This document shows, piece by piece, positions 37,461 through 46,500 of a DNA stretch of 64,000 nt (the first letter of the stretch is position 1; each line of letters opens with the position of its first letter). A program made the translations under genes and the position numbers. The stretch comes from Marinicella rhabdoformis (lineage in GTDB: Bacteria; Pseudomonadota; Gammaproteobacteria; Xanthomonadales; Marinicellaceae): positions 469,914 to 533,913 of the forward strand of contig NZ_VTFS01000001.1 in assembly GCF_009671245.1 (NCBI RefSeq), read 5' to 3'. The notes below the pieces were generated by a model. The model was not told the DNA's origin. It saw only the letters and a program-made list of their open reading frames with translations, and made no database searches.

Positions 37461-38363
37461 ATGACAGACTCAATCAACAGCTCGGCAATCACCAGCCCGG
37501 GACTTAAATTCCGCCAAGCGGTAGAACAAAACAACCCACTTAAAGTCGTCGGCACCATCAACGCGTATACCGCTCGCATGGCCAAAAATGTCGGCCACGA
37601 TGCCATTTACTTATCAGGTGGTGGCGTAGCAGCCAACTCACTAGGCATGCCAGACTTAGGGATTTCTTCATTAGAAGACGTTTTAACTGACGTGCGACGC
37701 ATCACAGACGTGTGCGATTTGCCTTTATTGATTGACGTTGATACCGGTTGGGGTGGCGCGTTCAACATCGCTCGCACCACGCGATCAGTGATTAAAGCTG
37801 GCGCCGCAGCGATGCACATCGAAGACCAAGTGGCGCAAAAACGTTGCGGCCACAGACCCAACAAAGAAGTGGTCACTCAACAAGAAATGGTTGACCGCAT
37901 CAAAGCAGCTGTTGATGCCCGAACAGATGAAAATTTCGTCATCATGGCCAGAACCGATGCTTTGGCCATTGAAGGTGAAGAAGCGGCGATTGAACGGGCG
38001 ATTGCTTGTGTTGAAGCTGGTGCAGATATGATTTTCCCAGAAGCGATGAAAACATTGGACCAGTACAAACGTTTCAAAGATGCTGTCAACGTACCCATTT
38101 TGGCCAACATCACTGAATTTGGTCACACACCACTGTTCACTTCAGAAGAGTTGGGCGCCCACGGCGTAGACATCGTTCTGTACTGCTGTAGTGCTTACCG
38201 TGCGATGAACCGCGCGGCTGAACTGGTTTACCAATCTATTTTGGGTCAAGGACACCAAAAAGACGTGCTAGATATTATGCAAACACGTGAAGAATTGTAT
38301 AGCCATTTGGGATACCACGATTACGAACAAAAGTTAGACGAATTATTCAAAACAGAAAAATAA
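37461..38363 (+). CDS. prpB: Methylisocitrate lyase
   Basis: PrpB cleaves 2-methylisocitrate to pyruvate and succinate in the methylcitrate cycle. From the ATG at 37461, which follows AGGA, it has 300 residues. The catalytic loop KRCGHRPNK contains Cys129, and the Mg-binding region is [32 protein letters not shown] fits the PEP-mutase/isocitrate-lyase superfamily start. A frame extension to 37407 adds no conserved residues. prpC follows, but prpD or acnD/prpF are not in the window. Confidence 0.95.
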   Translation: MTDSINSSAITSPGLKFRQAVEQNNPLKVVGTINAYTARMAKNVGHDAIYLSGGGVAANSLGMPDLGISSLEDVLTDVRRITDVCDLPLLIDVDTGWGGAFNIARTTRSVIKAGAAAMHIEDQVAQKRCGHRPNKEVVTQQEMVDRIKAAVDARTDENFVIMARTDALAIEGEEAAIERAIACVEAGADMIFPEAMKTLDQYKRFKDAVNVPILANITEFGHTPLFTSEELGAHGVDIVLYCCSAYRAMNRAAELVYQSILGQGHQKDVLDIMQTREELYSHLGYHDYEQKLDELFKTEK

Positions 38364-38374
38364 ACAATACTTTC

Positions 38375-38452
38375 TTTAAAGGGGTCAGCACCCTTTAAGG
38401 TTCAAAGTTATTAAATAACAAATAAAATTTAAAGGATGCTGACCCCTTTAAA
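38375..38452. repeat. Inverted pair of REP-like elements between prpB and prpC
   Basis: TTTAAAGGGGTCAGCACCCTTTAA (split: left arm 38375-38398) is matched by its near-perfect reverse complement at 38428-38452, with one mismatch over 24 bases and a 29-nt AT-rich spacer. Each arm is itself partly palindromic. The GGGGTCAG core with TTTAAA ends resembles REP/BIME-type elements that RAYT transposases mobilise. It could form a long hairpin in the prpBC transcript and set the ratio of the two products. Confidence 0.7.
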
Positions 38453-38472
38453 AGACAGAGAGGACAAACAAC

Positions 38473-39603
38473 ATGGGAAATGTTAAAAAAGCTGGAGGCG
38501 CAGGCTTACGAGGCCAAAGCGCAGGCGAAACTTCATTATGTACGGTTGGTAAAATTGGCGCTGGCCTCACTTACCGTGGCTATGACGTGGACGATTTGGC
38601 CACCAATGCTTCATTTTACGAAACCGCCTTTTTGATTTTACACGGCAAATTACCTAACCAAGCTGAGTTAGATGCCTACAAGAAAAAAATCAATGGTTTG
38701 CGTGAATTACCAGAAGCAGTTAAGAAAACTTTGGAATTGATTCCAGCCACAGCACACCCAATGGACGTGATGCGTACGGGCTGTTCAATCTTAGGCAACA
38801 TCGAAACCGAAACAGATTTTGCACAACAATCGGACCAAGCCGATCGTTTGGTGGCCATATTCCCTTCAATCATTTGTTACTGGTACAAATTCGCTCACGA
38901 AGGTGTGCGCATTGAAACAGCTTCAGACATCGATGGTGTCGGTGCCCATTTCTTAGAAATGTTACACGGCAAGGCACCGAGTGAATTACACGCCCGCGTC
39001 ATGGACGTGTCTTTGATTTTGTACGCCGAGCATGAATTCAACGCATCTACCTTTACTGGTCGTGTTGTCGCCTCCACCTTGTCTGACATCCACTCTTGCG
39101 TTACCGCATCAGTCGGTGCCTTGCGCGGACCTTTACATGGCGGCGCGAATGAAGCGGCAATGGCTTTGATCGAACAATGGTCAACACCAGAAGAAGCAAC
39201 AACTGCTATCGGTCACATGTTAGAAACCAAACAATTGATCATGGGTTTTGGACACGCGGTTTATACAGAACGTGACCCAAGAAACGCCATCATCAAACGT
39301 TGGTCTGAAAAATTGGCCGAAGAAGCAGGCGATACGGTGCTTTACCCAGTCAGTTGTGCAGTTGAGAAGAAGATGTGGGATGAGAAAAAACTGTTCCCAA
39401 ATGCAGATTTCTTCCACGCCTCTGCCTACCATTTTATGGGCATCCCAACTGAACTGTTCACACCCATCTTCGTGATGTCACGTGTCACAGGCTGGACTGC
39501 TCACGTCATGGAGCAACGCGCCAACAACCGCATCATCCGTCCAAACGCCGACTACACTGGCCCGGACACACGCAAAGTCAACCCGATTGCTGAGCGTGAT
39601 TGA
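38473..39603 (+). CDS. prpC: 2-Methylcitrate synthase
   Basis: PrpC condenses propionyl-CoA with oxaloacetate to 2-methylcitrate. It has 376 residues, shorter than the hexameric citrate synthases. Visible motifs are GLRGQSAGETSLCTVG near the N-terminus, LRGPLHGGANEAAM (about 216-229), and GFGHAVYTERDPR with the catalytic His near residue 262. The C-terminal RPNADYTGP matches PrpC. It follows prpB after an insert of REP-like repeats. A citrate synthase identity is possible from fold alone, but prpB context favours PrpC. Confidence 0.94.
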   Translation: MGNVKKAGGAGLRGQSAGETSLCTVGKIGAGLTYRGYDVDDLATNASFYETAFLILHGKLPNQAELDAYKKKINGLRELPEAVKKTLELIPATAHPMDVMRTGCSILGNIETETDFAQQSDQADRLVAIFPSIICYWYKFAHEGVRIETASDIDGVGAHFLEMLHGKAPSELHARVMDVSLILYAEHEFNASTFTGRVVASTLSDIHSCVTASVGALRGPLHGGANEAAMALIEQWSTPEEATTAIGHMLETKQLIMGFGHAVYTERDPRNAIIKRWSEKLAEEAGDTVLYPVSCAVEKKMWDEKKLFPNADFFHASAYHFMGIPTELFTPIFVMSRVTGWTAHVMEQRANNRIIRPNADYTGPDTRKVNPIAERD

Positions 39604-39637
39604 TAGCAAGAATTGATTCAATTCAATTTTGAAAAAG

Positions 39638-39668
39638 CGGCCATGATTTTTTCATTGGCCGTTTTTTT
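39638..39668 (+). terminator. Intrinsic terminator after prpC
   Basis: CGGCCA, TGATTTTTTCAT, TGGCCG followed by TTTTTTT gives a stem extended by the inner TGA/TCA pairs. It ends the prpBC transcript before the cyclophilin gene. Confidence 0.8.
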
Positions 39669-39696
39669 ATTCCCCAAATACCAAATAACAAAAGCC

Positions 39697-40359
39697 ATGA
39701 ACAAAATATACGCCTTACTGATAATAATCTTAGCTGCCTTACTGTTATCCTCATGCTCAAAAGAAACCGACAATAACTCCCTCACTGAGGCAAAACAAGT
39801 CACTGAATTCACTGAAAGTTTGAATGTTGACAAAACAGATTCAAACTGGAAAACCAAGTTATCTCAACCGCCACAATTGATTTTCGATGAGGGCAAAACA
39901 TACATTTGGTACCTCGCCACTACCGAAGGCAATATAGAAATCACATTCGCACCAGATGAAGCCCCGACCCATGTTTCAAACACCATATTTTTAACCCAAA
40001 TTGGCTTTTATGATGATTTGATTTTCCACCGAGTGATACCTGGCTTTATGGCACAAGGTGGAGACCCATTGGGCACGGGCAGAGGTGATCCTGGTTACAA
40101 ATACGATGGTGAGTTCAGCGGTAAGTACACCCATGACAAAGCCGGCACATTAAGCATGGCAAATGCTGGCCCCGGAACCGATGGCAGCCAATTTTTCATC
40201 ACATTCAAGCCAACACCATTCTTAGATGGCAAACACACTGTATTTGGTTATGTGACAAAGGGTTTGGATGTACTGAAAAAAATGGAGAAACTGGGGTCTC
40301 GTCGTGGACAAACCAGCAAAGAAATAAAAATCATCAAAGCCACGGTGATCATCAAATAA
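39697..40359 (+). CDS. Cyclophilin-type peptidyl-prolyl isomerase lipoprotein
   Basis: From the ATG at 39697 this 220-residue protein has a lipoprotein signal ending LLSSC with Cys20, a Ser/Thr-rich linker and a cyclophilin domain (about 75-220). Motifs are [34 protein letters not shown] and [12 protein letters not shown], which include the catalytic Arg and the cyclosporin-site Phe and Gln. It probably assists folding of envelope proteins. Two earlier in-frame starts lie within the prpC terminator and encode no conserved sequence. Confidence 0.92.
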   Translation: MNKIYALLIIILAALLLSSCSKETDNNSLTEAKQVTEFTESLNVDKTDSNWKTKLSQPPQLIFDEGKTYIWYLATTEGNIEITFAPDEAPTHVSNTIFLTQIGFYDDLIFHRVIPGFMAQGGDPLGTGRGDPGYKYDGEFSGKYTHDKAGTLSMANAGPGTDGSQFFITFKPTPFLDGKHTVFGYVTKGLDVLKKMEKLGSRRGQTSKEIKIIKATVIIK

Positions 40360-40372
40360 TCACGGCTTATTG

Positions 40373-40399
40373 TTAAGACCCGACTGGCTCGGGTCTTAA
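40373..40399. terminator. Bidirectional hairpin between cyclophilin and helicase genes
   Basis: TTAAGACCCGA, loop CTGGC, TCGGGTCTTAA is a perfect 11-bp stem between two convergent stop codons. T-runs are short, so it may act with Rho or as an RNA-end stabiliser. Confidence 0.65.
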
Positions 40400-40412
40400 A
40401 CACAAATCATTA

Positions 40413-41714
40413 TCAGCGGTTCTTTTTCTTGGCTTTGAAGTTTTTCTTACCACCGGCTCGGGCGCTGATGGATTTTCTTGCGGGTTTGGCCTTGGCCGTG
40501 CCGCGGGCTTTTTGCTTCTTGGCTTCTGATTGTTTTACTGGACGTTTTTCAGCAATCGATTTTCTCAAACGTTCACGCTCTGCCACTTCGTAGCCGCGTT
40601 TGTAGATGCGTTTGATTTCGCTACCAATCACACGTTCAATGCGCTCAATGGTGTGCTCTTCTTCACGACAAACAAAAGAAATCGCCGTTCCAGATTTTCC
40701 CGCACGACCGGTTCGACCGATGCGGTGGACGTAATCTTCAGGCAAGTAGGGCAAGTTGTAATTAACCACATAATCCAAACCTTCAATGTCCAGACCACGG
40801 GCCGCCACTTCGGTAGAAATCAAAACCTGAATTTTGGCCGATTTAAAATCAGCCAATGCTCGGCGTCGAGTTCCTTGGCTTTTGTCACCGTGGCAGATAG
40901 CCGCTGGTATGTCCGTTTTCTTCAATCGTTCTAATAACTGATCAGCTTGTCGCTTGGTACTGGTAAAGACCAAAACCTGATACCAGTTGTATTCTTCCAG
41001 CAAGTCCAAAAACAAATCCATCTTGCGAGCTTCAGTCACAGGATAGGCAAAATGCTCAACCGTTTCGGCCGTCGCATTGGCCTTGGTGACACGAATCTCT
41101 TGGTGACTTTTGAGGATTTTGTGACCCAACTCATTCATCGCTGGTGTGGTGGTCGCAGAGAACAGCAAGGTCTGATGATCCGGTCTGGTTTGGGCAATCA
41201 AAGCCTTGGCGTCGGTGATAAAACCCATGTCCAACATGCGATCTGCTTCATCCAAAACAACCACTTCAACATCAGACAAACTGACGTTTTGTTGTTCAAT
41301 GTGCTCAAGTAATCGACCCGGAGTTGAAATCAAAATATCGACACCTTGTTGTAATTGATTGGCTTGGCCACCGTGCTTCACACCGCCGTACATGGCGGTG
41401 ATTTTAAAATCTAAAAATTGCGCATAGCCACCGATGGTTTCTGCCAATTGTTCTGCCAACTCACGTGTTGGTGTTAAAATCAAAACTCGGGCATGGCCTT
41501 GATCAACTTTTTTCGGCTTGTCCACCAACTGCTGTAAAACAGGCAAAGCAAAAGCCGCTGTTTTACCGGTACCCGTTTGGGCATTGACCAACAAGTCTGT
41601 ACCACGACGCGCGAGCACCATAGATTTTTCTTGTACCGGCGTCATGTCGGTGTAACCACAGGCTTCAATGGCTTGGAGAATTTCTGGGGCAAAGCCCAAT
41701 GAGGCAAATTTCAT
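40413..41714 (-). CDS. DEAD-box RNA helicase, RhlE-like
   Basis: This 433-residue helicase has the full motif set: the Q-motif region TPVQEKSM, AQTGTGKTAAF (45-55), PTRELAEQL, STPGRLLEHI, VLDEADRMLDMGF, SATTTP, and in the second domain VLISTEVAARGLD and HRIGRTGRAGKSG. A basic, low-complexity tail (about 380-433, with KSISARAGGKKNFKAKKK) probably binds RNA. It is most like the RhlE group involved in ribosome assembly and mRNA decay. A TATAAT box on the - strand at 41756-41761 lies upstream. Confidence 0.92.
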   Translation of the reverse strand: MKFASLGFAPEILQAIEACGYTDMTPVQEKSMVLARRGTDLLVNAQTGTGKTAAFALPVLQQLVDKPKKVDQGHARVLILTPTRELAEQLAETIGGYAQFLDFKITAMYGGVKHGGQANQLQQGVDILISTPGRLLEHIEQQNVSLSDVEVVVLDEADRMLDMGFITDAKALIAQTRPDHQTLLFSATTTPAMNELGHKILKSHQEIRVTKANATAETVEHFAYPVTEARKMDLFLDLLEEYNWYQVLVFTSTKRQADQLLERLKKTDIPAAICHGDKSQGTRRRALADFKSAKIQVLISTEVAARGLDIEGLDYVVNYNLPYLPEDYVHRIGRTGRAGKSGTAISFVCREEEHTIERIERVIGSEIKRIYKRGYEVAERERLRKSIAEKRPVKQSEAKKQKARGTAKAKPARKSISARAGGKKNFKAKKKNR

Positions 41715-41755
41715 GATGTTCTTTCTTTGTCTTAAGACAGTAATTATTACGAGCT

Positions 41756-41761
41756 ATTATA
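41756..41761 (-). promoter_or_regulatory. Possible -10 box of the DEAD-box helicase gene
   Basis: On the - strand TTTATAATAGC gives a TATAAT hexamer 41 bp before the helicase ATG. No good -35 element is visible. The box suits an AT-rich promoter like others in this window. Confidence 0.4.
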
Positions 41762-41899
41762 AACGATGCCAACGGATTTTTTATCCTCAACAACACATCA
41801 TTCATCAGGTCGCGCAATATACAGCAGAATGACTATAATTGCGCGCTTGATTGGTTTTTTATTCAAATAACTGCTTAATTTATAAAGTAAAGCGCCAAT

Positions 41900-43309
41900 T
41901 CACTCTTCCGACTCCAACACTGTCGCTTTTTTCCACAAATAACTGCGTTGCTCTTCCCACTCACCCTTGACGTCTTTTCTGTATGAAGTGGTGACCAAGC
42001 CTTCATCAGTCATAACATTCATATGTCGTTCTAAAGCAGCCGCCACTGTTGGAGAAGCAAAGGTTTGAATGGTTTCTAATTGGAAAGTACCATTCATCAT
42101 TTTTAACGGTTGAATAAAGCCATCTCCGACCATGCCGCCGTGGCCCATTTGCAGCAAACGGGCTTGTTTTTTATTGGCATCCCAATATTGTTTGAAGTGC
42201 CAAAAGTCTCCTGTGGCTTTGCCATCATGCATAGCAAACAAACGCCCAGTGACATTGTCTTTGCCAATACCCCACGACCATTCCAACATATAATGTGTAA
42301 AAGGCTCTTTCTCGCTTTTGTATTTGGCATTACTGGTTTTCCAAGTACCTATTTGGCTGTTCATTTCTTCTATAAACCATGCTGGCATGGCCGTTGGTTT
42401 TTCTGATGTCACTTGGTATTGATCGAACAACTGTTTCAGTTTCACTTCATCTTCAGCCACATGTACCAAATCTTTTCTTTTCGCGCCTGCATCCCTGGCC
42501 AAAGCCGCCACACGCCCCTGCCCTTTGAACAATGTTTTGGGTTCTTGTTGGGCAATCGGGTCTTTAAAAGCGTCCAATGGAGAAATGATTTCCCAACCAT
42601 TGGCCTCTAAATGCAACACCAAATCATCAATAAAGTACGCGGCCAAATCATTATCATGTAACAACAAAACATGCTTTGGAGAGCGACCTAAATATTGCAT
42701 GGCAATTCCATCAGAAAAGCTAATGGCTTCAAATAACACATCGACATATAATGCTTTTAGCTTCTCCATGTCGATTGCAAGATTGGCTTTGACCGCTTGT
42801 TGATACAAGCTGTCCAAATACCAATCATAATTGTCCACCGTCACATAACCGTTTTGATAACCCTGTTTTTTCAAGAAATCTATCATGCCTTGAGATTTTT
42901 CTTCGTCACGGCCTTCATCCAAGTAAGGAAAACGAAAGTACGGCTTAAAATTGTCATAAGGCCTCAATATTTTGTCTGCTTTCATTAAGTCTTCTTGATA
43001 GGCTTTCAGGTCAGTTTTGTTTAACCAAGTATGCTGGTCACTGTGGTTTCCAATCACATGCCCTGCTTTTTGGTACTCGTCTAAACGCCTTTTGGTTTTT
43101 TCGTTCACATGTTTTGTGGAAACAAAATACATCACCTGATCCACGCCCACACCTTTTAATGCTGCCAGCATTTTATCTGTGCGTTCTTTTCCAGACAACG
43201 AAGTATCTGGGCGTGGCGCGTCATCAAAAGTCAACGCGATTTGTTTCTTCGCCAAAGGTGATTGAAACCACAACAAACCCAACAGCAACAGCATTAAAAA
43301 ACGATTCAT
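41900..43309 (-). CDS. Exported polysaccharide deacetylase-family protein with extra C-terminal domain
   Basis: This 469-residue protein has a signal peptide (about 1-20, ending SPLA) and a NodB-type deacetylase domain (about 21-250). Metal and catalytic motifs are ALTFDDAPRPDT (Asp29-Asp30), GNHSDQHTW (His89, His93) and PYFRFPYLDEG. A further ~190 residues (about 280-469) form a separate domain with WSWGIGKDNVTGRLFAMHDG and MGHGGMVGDGFIQPL that I do not recognise. The first half should remove acetyl groups from a polysaccharide or peptidoglycan. The second may bind the substrate. Confidence 0.85.
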   Translation of the reverse strand: MNRFLMLLLLGLLWFQSPLAKKQIALTFDDAPRPDTSLSGKERTDKMLAALKGVGVDQVMYFVSTKHVNEKTKRRLDEYQKAGHVIGNHSDQHTWLNKTDLKAYQEDLMKADKILRPYDNFKPYFRFPYLDEGRDEEKSQGMIDFLKKQGYQNGYVTVDNYDWYLDSLYQQAVKANLAIDMEKLKALYVDVLFEAISFSDGIAMQYLGRSPKHVLLLHDNDLAAYFIDDLVLHLEANGWEIISPLDAFKDPIAQQEPKTLFKGQGRVAALARDAGAKRKDLVHVAEDEVKLKQLFDQYQVTSEKPTAMPAWFIEEMNSQIGTWKTSNAKYKSEKEPFTHYMLEWSWGIGKDNVTGRLFAMHDGKATGDFWHFKQYWDANKKQARLLQMGHGGMVGDGFIQPLKMMNGTFQLETIQTFASPTVAAALERHMNVMTDEGLVTTSYRKDVKGEWEEQRSYLWKKATVLESEE

Positions 43310-43408
43310 ACACTTGATCCTAACAATTATCTACGAAATAAATTCTACAGCAATATACTTCCCCACTCCTGTGCCATAAATCACATAATCGCGTCAGCTC
43401 AGTTTTTT

Positions 43409-43416
43409 GCTATAAT
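43409..43416 (+). promoter_or_regulatory. Extended -10 promoter of the MBL hydrolase
   Basis: TTTTTTGCTATAATCT contains TGnTATAAT (43408-43416) about 30 bp upstream of the ATG. There is no obvious -35 box and no strong ribosome site. Confidence 0.6.
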
Positions 43417-43445
43417 CTATTCAATTCAACACAATTTATCAAACC

Positions 43446-44303
43446 ATGCGCGTTTTTTATGCCCTATGCCTGATTGCTTACAGCTTGACCCTGTCAGCCC
43501 ACCAGAACCACAATGGCCTTGAACAGAATGGCCAAGCCACAGCCACCTATTTGGGTAATGAAGCCGTAATGGTTAAAAACGGTTCAACTAAAATCGTCTT
43601 CGACCCTTTTTTTCACAACAATTTCAACATTTACCAATTGGTGCCCAAAGACATTTTGGCTGCGATGTTCGATAATAATGCGCCCTATGACAACATCGAT
43701 GCCATATTCATCAGCCACGCACATGGCGACCACTTTGCTGCTGACCAAGTATTGAAATACCTTAAACAGTTTCCAAAAACAAAACTCATCGCCCCCAAAC
43801 AAGCCATTGACCAAATTAAATTGCTAGAAGGCCATGAATCAATTTTGCCTCAAACTACCGCCATTGACATGGCCTATGGAGACCCAGTTCAAAACTTTGA
43901 AATAGACAAACTTGAAGTTGGAGTGGTTCGCATCCCACATTCTGGCTGGCCCACGCGGCGCTTAGACGTATCTAATTTGGTTTTCAGGGTGACCTTGGAT
44001 AAGAACACCACAGTCATGCACATGGGCGATGCCGATCCCAATGACGTCCACTTCAAACCGCATGACGCCCATTGGCAAGCACAAGTCACTGACACTGCAT
44101 TTCCACCCTATTGGTTTTTCTACAGTACTTTTGGCCCTGACATATTAGATAAACGCATCAATGCCATAGAAGCTATTGGTGTACATGTACCTATGAAAGC
44201 CCCTGAACAGTTAAAGCAAACAGGAAAACCTTATTTTTCTCAACCAGGTGAAATTAAAATCATTCAATCCTCAAAACAAAAAACTACTGTAAAAACACCC
44301 TGA
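43446..44303 (+). CDS. Exported metallo-beta-lactamase-fold hydrolase
   Basis: This 285-residue protein has a short signal peptide (about 1-18, ending LSA) and a single-domain MBL fold of the UlaG-like type. The main motif is SHAHGDHF with His91, His93, Asp95 and His96. PHSGWPTRRLDV and MHMGDADP supply further ligands. Such proteins hydrolyse varied esters, lactones or phosphodiesters, so the substrate is open. An extended -10 promoter lies just upstream. Confidence 0.88.
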   Translation: MRVFYALCLIAYSLTLSAHQNHNGLEQNGQATATYLGNEAVMVKNGSTKIVFDPFFHNNFNIYQLVPKDILAAMFDNNAPYDNIDAIFISHAHGDHFAADQVLKYLKQFPKTKLIAPKQAIDQIKLLEGHESILPQTTAIDMAYGDPVQNFEIDKLEVGVVRIPHSGWPTRRLDVSNLVFRVTLDKNTTVMHMGDADPNDVHFKPHDAHWQAQVTDTAFPPYWFFYSTFGPDILDKRINAIEAIGVHVPMKAPEQLKQTGKPYFSQPGEIKIIQSSKQKTTVKTP

Positions 44304-44348
44304 CAGCACTAATGGTTGGATTTACCTACGATAAATGCACTGTAGATT

Positions 44349-44368
44349 CACAATTGTCAGCAATTGTG
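44349..44368. promoter_or_regulatory. Operator-like inverted repeat next to a -10 box
   Basis: CACAATTG-TCAG-CAATTGTG is a perfect 8-bp inverted repeat. It abuts TGCTATAC (44367-44374), an extended -10-like box for the downstream SnoaL-like gene. A repressor binding here could block that promoter. It could instead be a small hairpin. Confidence 0.5.
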
Positions 44369-44420
44369 CTATACCAGTTTATCCGCCAAAAATTGTTTTG
44401 GCTGATAAAAGGGGAAATTC

Positions 44421-44861
44421 ATGAAAAAATTAATATTAATCATGCTGGTGTTCTGTGGCATAAGCAGCGCCCAAGAATGGAACGCAGCCCAAACTGAAGT
44501 TTGGAATGTGGTCTTGGCCTCCTATGCTGACATCGAAAAGCAGGATGCCAATTGGTCAACCAAGTGGGTCACTGAAGACGCTATGGTTTGGGGTGGTAGT
44601 TATCCCATGCCCAGAAGTCGAGACGCAGTCCAACGCTGGGACAGTTACCAAATGCCGCAAAGCAAAACCATGATGTCAAATTATTCACCAACAGCCATCG
44701 TGGTTCATGGCTCAACCGCAGTTGCCCATTACTACTATTCTAGTGGTGATAAAAACAAAGAAGGCAAGCACAAAACCACACACGGCAGGTGTTCTGACGT
44801 GTTGGCCAAAACCAAAGCAGGTTGGAAATTTGTCGCATGGCACTGTTCTGACGAATCTTAA
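44421..44861 (+). CDS. Exported SnoaL/NTF2-like protein
   Basis: This 146-residue protein has a signal peptide (about 1-17, ending ISSA) and an NTF2-like/DUF4440 fold. Typical features are the N-terminal helix AAQTEVWNVVLASYADIEKQD, WVTEDAMVWGGSYP and the closing strands GRCSDVLAKTKAGWKFVAWHCS. Two Cys flank the last hairpin. The ribosome site AAGGGG lies about 10 bp before the ATG. The family is functionally diverse, so no reaction can be assigned. Confidence 0.83.
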   Translation: MKKLILIMLVFCGISSAQEWNAAQTEVWNVVLASYADIEKQDANWSTKWVTEDAMVWGGSYPMPRSRDAVQRWDSYQMPQSKTMMSNYSPTAIVVHGSTAVAHYYYSSGDKNKEGKHKTTHGRCSDVLAKTKAGWKFVAWHCSDES

Positions 44862-44984
44862 TCACTTTTTCAAATTACCAGCAGATAAGTTAGCAAAGGG
44901 GCCTTGTGCCCCTTTCTGGCTATTGCTCTTGTAACATTATGAACCTTTAATGGTTTCATAAACATTCCATTGAGTTATATACAC

Positions 44985-45839
44985 ATGAAACCCACAAAAG
45001 AATCTGTAATTACTTTGTCACTGTTTGCGGCACTTACCATCACGTTTTATTTTATTGGTTATTGGTTAATTTTCAGGATGTCCAAGGCAACACCGTTGAT
45101 GCTTTCTGTAGGTGTAGCTGCCATTGTCACCTGTATAATCAGAAAACAAAGCCTATCAACACTGGGCTGGTGCTGGGGAAGTTGGAAATATGCTTGGTTA
45201 AGTTATTTGATACCTTTGAGCTTGGCGGCTTTGGCCTACTTTTTCATTTGGTTTACCGGTTTCGGCGAATGGTATAACGAATCATTTGTCTCCGAACAAA
45301 AAACCGCCTACAACATCCAAGACTGGAGCGATTTATCTACCATACTGTTCCACTTACTACTCACCGCCAGCATCACTTTTTTTATCAGTTTGCCTTCCGT
45401 CTTAGGCGAAGAAATCGCATGGCGCGGTTTTTTGGTTCCTCAACTGTCTAAATTCCTTGGTTTTGTAGCTGTCGCATTGACCAGTGGTTTGATGTGGGCA
45501 CTCTGGCATTGGCCACTCATCATACAAGGGCTTTACGGTAATGGAACCACACCATTGTGGTATCAACTCACTACTTTTACCGTGTTTATCATGTCATCTG
45601 CCATGATTATGACTTACCTGCGTTACAAGAGTGGCAGCCTTTGGACGGCAGTCATTTATCACATGAGCAGCAATGTCTTTATCCAAAAGTTTTTTACTCC
45701 CTTGACATCAGAAACGCATCAATCTGTTTGGGTCATTGATGAATTTGGATTTGCCCTACCTGTATTAGCCACCCTAGTTGCATGCTATTTTTGTCACAAA
45801 GGTAAACAATCTTTCAAAAACACATACAACATCTCATAA
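44985..45839 (+). CDS. CPBP-family intramembrane metalloprotease
   Basis: From the ATG at 44985 this 284-residue protein has about seven to eight membrane segments. The CPBP/Abi motif is GEEIAWRGFLVPQL with Glu142, Glu143 and Arg147; MWALWHWPLI and YHMSSNVFIQKFF supply the later His and Asn. Bacterial members are implicated in prenyl-protein-type proteolysis or bacteriocin self-immunity, but most are unassigned. A TTG start at 44970 would add only five residues. Confidence 0.86.
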   Translation: MKPTKESVITLSLFAALTITFYFIGYWLIFRMSKATPLMLSVGVAAIVTCIIRKQSLSTLGWCWGSWKYAWLSYLIPLSLAALAYFFIWFTGFGEWYNESFVSEQKTAYNIQDWSDLSTILFHLLLTASITFFISLPSVLGEEIAWRGFLVPQLSKFLGFVAVALTSGLMWALWHWPLIIQGLYGNGTTPLWYQLTTFTVFIMSSAMIMTYLRYKSGSLWTAVIYHMSSNVFIQKFFTPLTSETHQSVWVIDEFGFALPVLATLVACYFCHKGKQSFKNTYNIS

Positions 45840-45897
45840 AATTCGAACCAAGGATGTCTGCCAACCGATACCGCTGGTATTCTTTTAAGTACCAAGC

Positions 45898-45903
45898 TAT
45901 AAT
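45898..45903 (+). promoter_or_regulatory. -10 box before the MASE1 gene
   Basis: AAGCTATAATTTTT holds a TATAAT hexamer about 80 bp before the MASE1 ATG. No strong -35 is visible. It matches the recurrent GCTATAAT promoters of this window. Confidence 0.45.
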
Positions 45904-45981
45904 TTTTATCACACCCACTTAAACCATTAAGTGTTCCTCTTGTTTAAGCTCACCCACAATATAAACAAGGCATAAAAAACG

Positions 45982-46500
45982 ATGGAAAATCAGCAACCTG
46001 AGTCTGACGGCGAAAAACACATTTTAGGCACGTTATTACCTGCCTATCTGGGTGAATCTATGCTGTTCAGATCAGCTTTTATTTTTGTCGCTTGGATAGT
46101 TGTTTGGCAACTCGGAAGGCTGGTTGAATACACCCCACACGCCAGTGTCTGGTTCCCCGCCGCCGGCTTTTCATTTGCTTGTTTGTTGGTTCATTGTCGA
46201 AAAGCAGTGATTCCCATCATGCTGGCAGCCATAACCATCACCATTTGGAATATAAACCACTACCAACTGCCCTTAAATTTAGAGCAAAAAATTTGGGCTG
46301 GCTTTTTATTTGGTCTGGCTCACATATTACCGTATTGGCTGGGTGCGGCATGTATTTCAACTTTGTCTAAATCAAAAAACAAAAACACACCGCAATTAAT
46401 TATTACATTCCTTTTGGTTGCCGGACTGGCCACTTTAATTGCTACTGTTTTGGTCATTATGTCACTGGTGTATACCAAGCAAGTGGACATTTCAAAGTGA
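45982..46500 (+). CDS. MASE1 membrane sensor domain, N-terminal half of a split diguanylate cyclase
   Basis: This 172-residue frame contains four to five membrane helices and the MASE1 hallmarks YTPHASVWFPAAGFSFACLL and GLAHILPYWLGAA. It ends at a TGA just after helix VLVIMSLVYTKQ. In known MASE1 proteins the domain continues into a WIGDLAGVLVLAP-type segment, which is found in the next frame. Either a one-base frameshift split one gene or two coupled proteins re-assemble. The overlap with the next frame is 4 bp. Confidence 0.8.
   Translation: MENQQPESDGEKHILGTLLPAYLGESMLFRSAFIFVAWIVVWQLGRLVEYTPHASVWFPAAGFSFACLLVHCRKAVIPIMLAAITITIWNINHYQLPLNLEQKIWAGFLFGLAHILPYWLGAACISTLSKSKNKNTPQLIITFLLVAGLATLIATVLVIMSLVYTKQVDISK

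Noticed and set aside
40530-41312. Long + strand frames opposite the DEAD-box helicase
   Set aside because: They are antisense to a complete helicase with all motifs.
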